DNA of 14,088 nucleotides from contig WLCR01000011.1 of NCBI GenBank assembly GCA_009705235.1, positions 1-14,088 on the forward strand. The letters are read 5' to 3'. The position numbers were made by a program, and so were the translations under genes. The notes below the pieces were generated by a model. The model saw only the letters and a program-made list of their open reading frames with translations, was not told where the DNA came from and searched no databases. Below, piece by piece: positions 6,763 to 13,457 of this stretch (its first letter is position 1; each line of letters opens with the position of its first letter). The DNA is from Actinomycetota bacterium. GTDB taxonomy: Bacteria > Actinomycetota > Actinomycetes > Nanopelagicales > Nanopelagicaceae.

Positions 6763-8553
6763 ATGAATGAAATCACAATCCCTCCTCTTGTTCCCGCTGC
6801 TACGGCTGGAAACCTCACAAATTTGATCGCTGAACGTGCCTGGTTTGAACCAGAGCGCATCATCATGTCTCGTCCATTGGGCGAGGGATGGCAACCCGTA
6901 ACCGCGCGCGAAGTTGATGAAGAAGTTCGCGCAACAGCCAAGGGATTAATTGCAGCCGGAGTTCAAATTGGTGATCGCGTAGCAATCATGGCGCGCACGC
7001 GATATGAATGGACGATTTTAGATTTTGCTACCTGGTACGCAGGTGCCGTTGTCGTTCCAATCTATGACACATCATCTGCAGAACAGATCGATTGGATTCT
7101 CAACGATTCACACTCTGTTGGAATCATTGTCGAGACACCTGCCCTTCGTGATTTAGTGCAAACTGTTTTGCCTTCTCATACTCGACATGTCTGGACGATG
7201 ACAGATGATGTACTGGCAATTTTGCGTGAAGCTGGAAAGCACATCGGTGATGATGAGATAGATCGTCGTCGTAATGCGGTAACTCCCTCATCTCTAGCAA
7301 CATTGATCTACACATCAGGAACAACTGGAAAGCCAAAAGGCGTGCAGCTAACACATGCCAATTTTCTTTCAGAAACTGGAAATGTTGCACAGGGCGCAAG
7401 CGAGTTGTTCCTAAAGCCTGGTGGTTCAACACTTCTGTTCTTGCCGGTTGCGCACGTATTTGGTCGCATGGTTCAAATTGGAGCAATTGCTTCTGGTCTG
7501 CATATGGCACATTGCAGCGATCCAGCAACACGCTTGCCTATGGATTTGGCTTCATTTAAGCCAACTTTTGTGTTGGCTGTCCCGCGTATCTTTGAAAAGA
7601 TTTATAACGGAGCAGAAGCACGCGCAGAAGCTGCTGGCAAAGGCAAGATTTTCAAGAAGGCTGCTGATGTAGCAATTGCTTACTCCGAAGCACTGGATAA
7701 GAAGGGCATGTCGCCAGTTCTAAAGTTTAAACACGCACTCTTTGACAAGTTGGTCTACAGCAAGATTCGCGCGGGTATGGGCGGAAATGTAGAGGCGGCA
7801 ATTTCAGGTGGTGCTCCACTCGGTGCACGCCTTGGACATTTCTATCGTGGTGCTGGAGTAACGATTCTTGAAGGGTACGGTTTAACCGAAACAACAGCGG
7901 GTGCAACTCTTAATTTGTATGGAGCGCACCGCGTAGGTTCTGTTGGTAAGCCAATCCCAGGCACGTCAGTCAAGATTGCAGAAGATGGAGAAGTTCTTCT
8001 ACGTGGACCAATTGTTATGCAGGGATACTGGCAGAACGAAGCCGCGAATGCCGAAGTTTTTGATGGTGAGCGTTGGTTCAAGAGCGGTGACCTTGGAAAA
8101 CTGGATGATGATGGGTTCCTGTATATCGTTGGCCGTAAAAAGGAAATTATTGTGACCGCTGGAGGAAAAAATGTAGCACCAGCAGTACTAGAAGATCGCT
8201 TACGTTCTCATCCATTGATCAGTCAATGTATGGTGGTTGGAGATAACCAGCCATTCATCGCCGCACTCGTAACAATCGATCCAGATGCTCTGAAAGCCTG
8301 GGTTGTTAACCACAAAAAAGATGGCGCATCAATTAATGATTTGATCAATGATCCTGATTTGATTGCTGTCGTACAAACCGCTGTCGATGAAGCGAATAAG
8401 GCTGTAAGTAAAGCTGAATCGATTCGCAAGTTCACAATTCTTCCTGTGGACTTCACTATCGCCGGCGGCCATCTGACTGCAAAACTATCGGTTAAGCGGC
8501 ACGTAGTTGCAAAGGAGTTTGCTCAAGAGATCGACGCATTGTTTACTAAATGA
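6763..8553 (+). CDS. fadD: Long-chain acyl-CoA synthetase, FadD15-like
   Basis: A 596-residue AMP-forming ligase expected to activate fatty acids to acyl-CoA by way of acyl-AMP. The phosphate loop YTSGTTGKPKG lies at residues 183-193, the GYGLTETT motif at 371-378, the ribose-binding SGDLG at 441-445, and the hinge GRKKEIIVTAGGKN at 457-470. Length and the FLPVAHVFGRM segment place it with the long-chain ligases such as Rv2187 (FadD15). The C-terminal A10 motif reads LTAKLSVKR (571-579): where related enzymes usually have LTPxxKxKR, the catalytic lysine position seems to be Ser576, with lysines at 574 and 578 nearby. The start has no Shine-Dalgarno sequence and a TAGCGT -10 six bases upstream. 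Its stop overlaps the kinase start as ATGA. Confidence 0.92.
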   Translation: MNEITIPPLVPAATAGNLTNLIAERAWFEPERIIMSRPLGEGWQPVTAREVDEEVRATAKGLIAAGVQIGDRVAIMARTRYEWTILDFATWYAGAVVVPIYDTSSAEQIDWILNDSHSVGIIVETPALRDLVQTVLPSHTRHVWTMTDDVLAILREAGKHIGDDEIDRRRNAVTPSSLATLIYTSGTTGKPKGVQLTHANFLSETGNVAQGASELFLKPGGSTLLFLPVAHVFGRMVQIGAIASGLHMAHCSDPATRLPMDLASFKPTFVLAVPRIFEKIYNGAEARAEAAGKGKIFKKAADVAIAYSEALDKKGMSPVLKFKHALFDKLVYSKIRAGMGGNVEAAISGGAPLGARLGHFYRGAGVTILEGYGLTETTAGATLNLYGAHRVGSVGKPIPGTSVKIAEDGEVLLRGPIVMQGYWQNEAANAEVFDGERWFKSGDLGKLDDDGFLYIVGRKKEIIVTAGGKNVAPAVLEDRLRSHPLISQCMVVGDNQPFIAALVTIDPDALKAWVVNHKKDGASINDLINDPDLIAVVQTAVDEANKAVSKAESIRKFTILPVDFTIAGGHLTAKLSVKRHVVAKEFAQEIDALFTK

Positions 8554-9023
8554 ACGATCGGCGGGTAATACTCGCTCAAGAACTTCATGATGGAATTGCC
8601 CAGGACCTAGTAGGCCTGGGCTTTTCCATTGACTCATTGATAGCTACAACTGTTGATCAGTCGAGCAGAGAATCATTGCGCCTAGTGCGATTTGCAATCA
8701 CGGAATTAATCAACAAAGTTAGACTCGAAATTCATCAACTACGCTCTGCCTCTGACTTAATTTCTGAAGCTGAGGAAACTGATCGGAATTACGAACTCCT
8801 CCGTGTTCTCTCAGAGGTATTAAGAAATGTCTCTGAGCACGCGCAAGCCTCGCACTTGTCTATTCAAATCATTGACAATGGAATAGGAGGCGCTATTAGC
8901 AAGGAAGGCAGTTTCGGCCTGCAGGGCATACAGGAACGAATCACACAACTCAATGGGGATATCCGTATTGAAACCAGCGAATTAGGAACGAAAATCACCA
9001 TTGAGCTACCTTTAGAAAGGTAA
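8550..9023 (+). CDS. Minimal soluble NarL-family sensor histidine kinase
   Basis: A 157-residue cytosolic protein with only catalytic parts and no sensor or membrane segment. The HisKA_3 dimerisation domain spans about residues 1-66, with the phosphoacceptor His13 in AQELHDGIAQDL. The ATP-binding domain has the N-box (Glu89 to Asn93), the G1 box DNGIGG at 109-114, the G2 box GLQGI at 123-127 and GTKITIELP at 146-154. Compared with typical NarL-type kinases, about 40 residues between the dimerisation helix and the N-box and about 12 residues between the N-box and G1 appear to be absent, so the ATP fold is unusually compact. It overlaps fadD by four bases and lies two bases before the response regulator, so all three are probably co-transcribed. 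The signal is unknown; a partner protein may provide sensing. Confidence 0.83.
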   Translation: MNDRRVILAQELHDGIAQDLVGLGFSIDSLIATTVDQSSRESLRLVRFAITELINKVRLEIHQLRSASDLISEAEETDRNYELLRVLSEVLRNVSEHAQASHLSIQIIDNGIGGAISKEGSFGLQGIQERITQLNGDIRIETSELGTKITIELPLER

Positions 9024-9025
9024 CA

Positions 9026-9622
9026 ATGAAGGTTTTAATCGTTGATGACCACGCAGTTGTTCGACAAGGATTGAAGGCTGCAATTCAAACACATGGGTAT
9101 GAAGTTGCAGCAGTTGCTGGGTCAATCAATGAAGCACAGGCGTTCATGGCGCAAACAAATCCTGATGCAATCATTATTGATATCAACTTGCCAGACGGGT
9201 CTGGATTTGAATTAGTGACTTGGGCACGCAAACTCTCACCAACAATTGCGATTATTGTGCTCACTCTCAATGACGGAGCCGATTATCTGCGAGCAGCAAA
9301 GAATGCTGGTGCAAATGCTTTTATCGTAAAAAGCGCTCCGCTGTCTGATCTCCTAGCTGCCCTTGATTTTGCAATTTCTAGCCCAACTTCGTTTAGTAGT
9401 AAACCTATTTTCAAGATTGGCATAGATTCAGGACTGACAGCTAGAGAGATAGATATTTTGCAGTCAATCAACCTCGGCTTGAGCAACACTGCAATATCTA
9501 TACATCTGTTTATCTCGGTCTCTACTGTCAAGACTCATATTTCATCGATCTTCAGAAAATTAGAAGCAGACAACCGTGTTCAAGCGTTGTCAATCGCTCG
9601 TGAACGCGGGTTACTTCTGTAA
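9026..9622 (+). CDS. LuxR/NarL-type response regulator
   Basis: A 198-residue transcription factor with an N-terminal receiver and a C-terminal LuxR helix-turn-helix. Receiver residues are Asp7 and Asp8, phosphoacceptor Asp52 in IIIDINLPDGSG, Thr80 and Lys102, all present. The DNA-binding domain runs from about 136 to 198 (GLTAREIDIL, then VSTVKTHISSIFRKL). It is the evident partner of the adjacent kinase; an AAAGG Shine-Dalgarno sequence lies at the end of the kinase gene. Its last 12 bases overlap the end of the convergent mannosyltransferase gene. Target promoters are unknown; neighbouring envelope genes are reasonable candidates. Confidence 0.92.
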   Translation: MKVLIVDDHAVVRQGLKAAIQTHGYEVAAVAGSINEAQAFMAQTNPDAIIIDINLPDGSGFELVTWARKLSPTIAIIVLTLNDGADYLRAAKNAGANAFIVKSAPLSDLLAALDFAISSPTSFSSKPIFKIGIDSGLTAREIDILQSINLGLSNTAISIHLFISVSTVKTHISSIFRKLEADNRVQALSIARERGLLL

Positions 9623-10780
9623 CAAGTCCTCAAAATCTTTAGACCAGATCTCCCAACGCCAATTATCAATAATCCATTGGCGACCAGTAATACCCATCAA
9701 TTGTGAAGCGGTACTGTTATTGAGCAGTTCTATTGCAGCAGCTGCAATCTCTAGTTCATTTGTTCCGTCAACGACCAGACCCGTTTTATCCTGCACAACA
9801 GCATCGGGTGCTCCCCCAGAATTTCCTGCCAATACTGGCAATCCGCAAGAACTTGCTTCTAAATACACGATCCCAAGTCCCTCAACTTCAAGGCCCATTA
9901 AACGTGAGCGGCTGGGCATTGCGAAAATGTCTCCGGCACACAAGTGCATCGGCAAATCTTTATATTGAATTCGGCCTATGAAAGTTACAGAGCTTTCTAA
10001 CTTGTTTTTGCGCACTAACTTTTCGAGGTGTTCTCGGTATGGCCCTTGCCCAATCAACAATAAGTGTGCTTCAGGAACACTTTTTAGAATGTGCGGCATG
10101 GACTTGATTAAGAAATCCTGACCTTTACGATGAACTAAGCGCCCAACAGAGACAATCACCTTTTTTTGTGTTAAGCCTAAAGATTCTCGAAGCGCTGATG
10201 CATCAGTTGGTGTGAAATGATCGACGTCAATGCCTGGTGCGATTTTCACCATTGAACGCTGTGCTTTAGTACTCACGCTTTTTGAAATAGCTGCGCGAGT
10301 GAAATCCCCTAAATATGTGAGTGCATCAACTGTTGAGCCGATTCTGCGCAATAAAAGGTTGAATGGAAATACTTTGGCCCACCAAACTTCATGTCCGTGA
10401 GTGAGGGCGACTGTTCGTGTTACCCCCGCACGCTTCATGCTGGCAGATAAGAGTCCCAGCGGTGCGGCAGCTCCGAATGCTGCAGTTGTAATGCCTTCCC
10501 TTTTTATAATTGAGCGAAGGTTTACGGCAACTCGAGGAGTCGGCAACAGTATTTTTGATCTGTCCCTAATCACACGGACACCGTAATTGGCTAACCAGTC
10601 AGCATCATAGAGTTCTGAATCTTCTTGGAACGATGTATAAACAATCGTGGAACCAAAAGGGCGACGTTGGATCAATCCAATTATAAAAGTTTCTATACCA
10701 CCGGCGCGTGGACCAAAGTCGTTGGTGACAAACACAACAGAATTAGAAACGGCGGGCTCCAACCAATGGCTTACTACCAA
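9611..10780 (-). CDS. pimB: PimB-type phosphatidylinositol mannoside mannosyltransferase (GT4)
   Basis: Up to 389 residues, a GT4 (GT-B fold) retaining glycosyltransferase strongly resembling PimB' (Rv2188c). That enzyme transfers the second mannose from GDP-mannose to phosphatidylinositol monomannoside on the inner face of the membrane. Diagnostic segments are VTNDFGPRAGGIE at the N-terminus, LTHGHEVWWAKVFPFNLLL, ALTYLGDFTRAAI, the SVGRLVHRKGQDFLI strand-loop, and the EX7E motif (Glu300 to Glu308). The start is uncertain: the longest reading begins with TTG at 10780, overlapping the NlpC/P60 gene by 38 bases, while TTG at 10762 or GTG at 10735 would fit the usual N-terminus better. It is co-directional with the NlpC/P60 gene. 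Confidence 0.92.
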   Translation of the reverse strand: MVVSHWLEPAVSNSVVFVTNDFGPRAGGIETFIIGLIQRRPFGSTIVYTSFQEDSELYDADWLANYGVRVIRDRSKILLPTPRVAVNLRSIIKREGITTAAFGAAAPLGLLSASMKRAGVTRTVALTHGHEVWWAKVFPFNLLLRRIGSTVDALTYLGDFTRAAISKSVSTKAQRSMVKIAPGIDVDHFTPTDASALRESLGLTQKKVIVSVGRLVHRKGQDFLIKSMPHILKSVPEAHLLLIGQGPYREHLEKLVRKNKLESSVTFIGRIQYKDLPMHLCAGDIFAMPSRSRLMGLEVEGLGIVYLEASSCGLPVLAGNSGGAPDAVVQDKTGLVVDGTNELEIAAAAIELLNNSTASQLMGITGRQWIIDNWRWEIWSKDFEDLLQK

Positions 10781-11747
10781 GCGAACCGCTAGTCGTAACC
10801 TTTACACGCGAACCAGAACGAGGCGCATGCACCATTTTTCCTCCACCTAGATATATTCCAACGTGCGAAACTGGGCGACCGTAGAACAAAAGATCGCCAG
10901 GCTTTAATGAACTGAAAGAAACTTTTTTACCCATTCGAGATTGCGCAGCCGATGAATGAGGCAGAGACACACCTGCTGCCTGATAGGCGCGCATAGTTAA
11001 ACCTGAACAGTCCCACGTAACCAGACCTGCTGCGCCAAAGACATAACGATCTCCAATTTGCTTCAACGCATACTTGAGAGCAATGCCGGCCCGTCCAGAT
11101 ACCCCATTGGCACTCTTTGCCGCTTGCAATGATGACGCCTGATCTGCATTTTCTTCGTCGTCAGCTAATCGTGCTAACCGCTCACGTTCTGCCTTAGAAA
11201 GTTTTGACAGTAATTTTTCAGCCTCTACCAATTTGCTTCGGGCAATTGCAGATTGCGCCGCCAATTTCTTTTGTGCTGCAGCAACAAGTGCGATCTTGTC
11301 ATTAACCGTCAAGGTGGTTGCATTGAGGCGCTGCTGTGCGGCTTCAAACTTTCGCAGTTGGGCAGACTTTCTGCGGGTGATCGCCTCAAGTGATCCTGCC
11401 GATGAAAGATACAAGGTTGGATCACTAGAAAAAAGAAGCTCAAAACTTTGGCCAAATCCCCCAGATTTGTACTGCTCGATCGCAATTGTTCCTAATGATC
11501 TTTGTAGAGTGGAAACTGTTTGACCTTGAACTTCAGCTTTTGCCTTAATTCCATTAAGGGTTTTTGTTAAGCCAGCCAATTTAACCTTTGCTTCTTGAGC
11601 ACCTTCGGCGGCCGCTGTTGCATCCTCTTCTAATTGGCGCACCTTGGCTTGGACTTGAGCCAAACTAGGGGCGGCATTGGCCGAGACAGGTGCAATGACT
11701 CCAGCAACCATCGCCAGAGCCGCACCAATGCGCAAGGAAAAAGACAT
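10743..11747 (-). CDS. Secreted NlpC/P60 peptidoglycan endopeptidase with coiled-coil N-terminus
   Basis: A 334-residue exported cell-wall hydrolase. The N-terminus is a signal peptide (basic start, hydrophobic core, cleavage likely after ANA near residue 26). It is followed by a long Ala/Lys/Glu/Gln-rich coiled coil to about residue 205, as in RipA and CwlO-like proteins. The C-terminal NlpC/P60 domain has the catalytic Cys of WDCSGLT (residue 247), the His of VSHVGIY (295) and the His of HAPR (307). It should cut stem peptides between D-iGlu and the diamino acid. I chose the ATG at 11747 because a TAGCCT hexamer lies seven bases before it; a GTG two codons upstream (11753) has only a weak AGG. 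Rv2190c is the mycobacterial counterpart by position and architecture. Confidence 0.9.
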   Translation of the reverse strand: MSFSLRIGAALAMVAGVIAPVSANAAPSLAQVQAKVRQLEEDATAAAEGAQEAKVKLAGLTKTLNGIKAKAEVQGQTVSTLQRSLGTIAIEQYKSGGFGQSFELLFSSDPTLYLSSAGSLEAITRRKSAQLRKFEAAQQRLNATTLTVNDKIALVAAAQKKLAAQSAIARSKLVEAEKLLSKLSKAERERLARLADDEENADQASSLQAAKSANGVSGRAGIALKYALKQIGDRYVFGAAGLVTWDCSGLTMRAYQAAGVSLPHSSAAQSRMGKKVSFSSLKPGDLLFYGRPVSHVGIYLGGGKMVHAPRSGSRVKVTTSGSLGSKPLVGARRF

Positions 11748-11822
11748 GGGCACAAGGCTAACCTCGCCTAGACCCCTATCTCAACCTCATATCGCCCTAA
11801 AGGGCTGTGAATTCGGATTGAA

Positions 11823-12035
11823 TTAGGCTCCACGAGCGTCATATTGCAGTGGAGGCGTGAGTCCACTGTCAGCCAGAACGGTAAGGGCTGAAACCGTTGC
11901 CTCGCTGATTTCTCGTGAAGGTTCGAGGAAAAAAGCCACGACACATGTATTGCAGGCGATCGTAGCCATAGTGCATGTAGTGCAATCGATGATCATGGAA
12001 ATAAAGGTAGAGGCTGCCACTGACAGATTCTTCAC
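11823..12035 (-). CDS. Small four-cysteine (double CxxC) actinobacterial protein
   Basis: A 70-residue reading frame from the GTG at 12035. It contains DCTTC and ACNTCVV, giving CxxC pairs at residues 18/21 and 28/31, and then a C-terminal part with SALTVLADSGLTPPL. From memory, this layout (two CxxC pairs, a CVV strand, then ALxxLxxAGLxPxL) occurs in a family of short uncharacterised actinobacterial proteins; I cannot run the search. The cysteines could hold zinc or an iron-sulfur cluster. It lies 75 bases upstream of the NlpC/P60 gene on the same strand and is divergent from the reductase. The start is uncertain: GTG at 12020 or ATG at 11996 are alternatives, and the open frame continues upstream into the reductase gene, where it is only antisense. 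Confidence 0.62.
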   Translation of the reverse strand: MKNLSVAASTFISMIIDCTTCTMATIACNTCVVAFFLEPSREISEATVSALTVLADSGLTPPLQYDARGA

Positions 12036-12069
12036 ACGATTTAATCTGCTGTGAGCAATAATTAGCGCT

Positions 12070-12561
12070 GTGAGCATCGTTGCAACACTTGTTGTGGGCA
12101 GGGATGGCTCGACCTCGAAGGAAAGCCGATCAGCCGGAGTTAGCTCGGTATCGGATCGCAAGGTTTTTCTACAACGTCGCCGTGAGGTTGATTGCATAAT
12201 CATCGGTGGAAATACCGCCCGCCACGAGCCATACAACCGAACTCCTGTGCCTTTGGTTGTGATCTCACGATCTCTTGTAAATCCCGTGCAAGGAAATCAT
12301 CTGGCGCTACTGTGGAATTGTTCCCCGGCTCAAGCAGTCGACAAAGCGCGTACGCAGTTTGGTCCCACGATTTTGATTGAGGGCGGGATTTCATTAATCA
12401 ACGAATTAACTGAACAGAAAATTTTGGACCGAATCGAACTGAGCGTTACACCAGCAACTGGCGGTGACAACAGAATTGATTGGGAAGAGTTATTGGCACG
12501 TTTTAAACATTGCCAATCGCGAGAAGTCGATGGCACCACCTTCTATTCAGCATGGAACTAA
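12070..12561 (+). CDS. RibD C-terminal-type reductase (pyrimidine/dihydrofolate reductase-like)
   Basis: A 163-residue NADPH-dependent reductase-fold protein related to the C-terminal domain of RibD. The N-terminal strand VATLVVGRDGSTS corresponds to the usual SLDG region, followed by SDRKVFLQRRREVDCIIIGGNTARHEPY, and the late nucleotide-binding segment ILIEGGISLINEL. At 163 residues it is shorter than most members, which are over 200. It lacks the deaminase domain, so it would act on an already deaminated pyrimidine or on another substrate. A stop codon just upstream rules out a longer reading. The GTG start has no Shine-Dalgarno sequence; AATAAT sits at 12057-12062. It converges on the EamA gene with a four-base overlap. 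Confidence 0.75.
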   Translation: MSIVATLVVGRDGSTSKESRSAGVSSVSDRKVFLQRRREVDCIIIGGNTARHEPYNRTPVPLVVISRSLVNPVQGNHLALLWNCSPAQAVDKARTQFGPTILIEGGISLINELTEQKILDRIELSVTPATGGDNRIDWEELLARFKHCQSREVDGTTFYSAWN

Positions 12562-13397
12562 ACGGCTGAAATAATAGAAACTCCAGTCACTGCAAGGGCA
12601 ATTCCGATGTACTGAACTTTATGTAGTCGCTCCCCCAAGAACTTAAATGCCAGAACCGCTGTTGCGATCGGATATAAAGAGCCGAAGACCATTGCAACAG
12701 AAACAAGGCCCTTCGTGCAGGCTATTCCAAGTAGAAGGTTGGCAAGAAAATCTGCAGCACCGATAAAAATAAGTATTGGCATATCTTTCTTTTTGAAATT
12801 TCCTGTGGTTCTAAACTTTAAAGCTAATGAAATGGTGACAAAAAATGTTGCAGCTCTCATTGAAACCATTGTTAACAAGGCGCTACTTTGCGATCCGATG
12901 GCTATGAAAGTCAGCGCTAGACCAAAACCAACGGCTGCTCCTAATGCAAGAAGGATCGGCTTTATAGGAAAGCCTTGAGATAGTTCTGGTCCACTTGCAC
13001 AAAAAACGCCTATCAATGCAATTACTACGCCTACTAAAGTTATTGTGGAAAGAACATCACCTGTAATTAGTGCATACGCTAAAGGAATTACCGTACTTAA
13101 AGAGCTAATCGGAGATACAACGCCCATTCGACCCGTTGATAATCCTTCATACAAACAAGCCAGTCCGATATAGCCAAACATTCCGGCAAGTGCACCAGGG
13201 ATCAAAAATCCGTCAAGACCCAGAATTTTTCCTTGCCAGCTTCCGGAAATAACGACAATTAGTATTCCGACAAAGAGGCCAAAAACTTGAGAAAGACCCA
13301 GAACTGCAAATGGGTGATGCTTTTTGCTAAGACGTCCCGCGAAATAATCAGCGGTTCCCCACATTGCACTTGATAGAAGCGCTAACAACGAAGCCAT
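12558..13397 (-). CDS. EamA/DMT family transporter
   Basis: A 279-residue membrane protein with about ten hydrophobic helices arranged as two five-helix repeats, typical of the EamA drug/metabolite transporter superfamily. The first repeat begins LLALLSSAMWGTADYFAG and includes GLACLYEGLSTGRMGVVSPI near residues 78-97. The second begins after about residue 146 and ends with AVLAFKFLGERLHKVQYIGIALAVTG, the usual C-terminal EamA signature. It probably exports or imports a small metabolite; the substrate cannot be inferred. The ATG start has no Shine-Dalgarno sequence but has TAACCT six bases upstream. It is divergent from the DUF3000 gene across 60 bases. Confidence 0.88.
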   Translation of the reverse strand: MASLLALLSSAMWGTADYFAGRLSKKHHPFAVLGLSQVFGLFVGILIVVISGSWQGKILGLDGFLIPGALAGMFGYIGLACLYEGLSTGRMGVVSPISSLSTVIPLAYALITGDVLSTITLVGVVIALIGVFCASGPELSQGFPIKPILLALGAAVGFGLALTFIAIGSQSSALLTMVSMRAATFFVTISLALKFRTTGNFKKKDMPILIFIGAADFLANLLLGIACTKGLVSVAMVFGSLYPIATAVLAFKFLGERLHKVQYIGIALAVTGVSIISAV

Positions 13398-13403
13398 TGC
13401 GCA

Positions 13404-13409
13404 AGGTTA
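13404..13409 (-). promoter_or_regulatory. Leaderless-type -10 element for the EamA gene
   Basis: Minus-strand TAACCT at -12 to -7 relative to the ATG at 13397. The full block TAACCTTGCGCAATG almost repeats the one before the SRPBCC gene. Confidence 0.45.
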
Positions 13410-13445
13410 CAGCCCCGCCTCCCATAAAATGCAGCATTAATTCTT

Positions 13446-13451
13446 TATTCT
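13446..13451 (+). promoter_or_regulatory. Leaderless-type -10 element for the DUF3000 gene
   Basis: TATTCT at -12 to -7 relative to the GTG at 13458, with no Shine-Dalgarno sequence in the short AT-rich gap. Confidence 0.45.
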
Positions 13452-13457
13452 TAGTAA

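Noticed and set aside
7124..7531. A 135-codon minus-strand frame inside fadD
   Set aside because: It lies wholly within the conserved ligase frame and its product is rich in His, Gln and Leu without domain features, as expected of an antisense shadow.
11794..11805. GCCCTAAAGGGC as a terminator hairpin after the four-cysteine gene
   Set aside because: The stem is only four pairs with a four-base loop and no T-run follows on the minus strand.
11823..12236. A longer 137-codon minus-strand reading frame through the start of the reductase gene
   Set aside because: The part above 12035 is antisense to the conserved reductase N-terminus and shows no family features; only the last 70 codons look like a gene.
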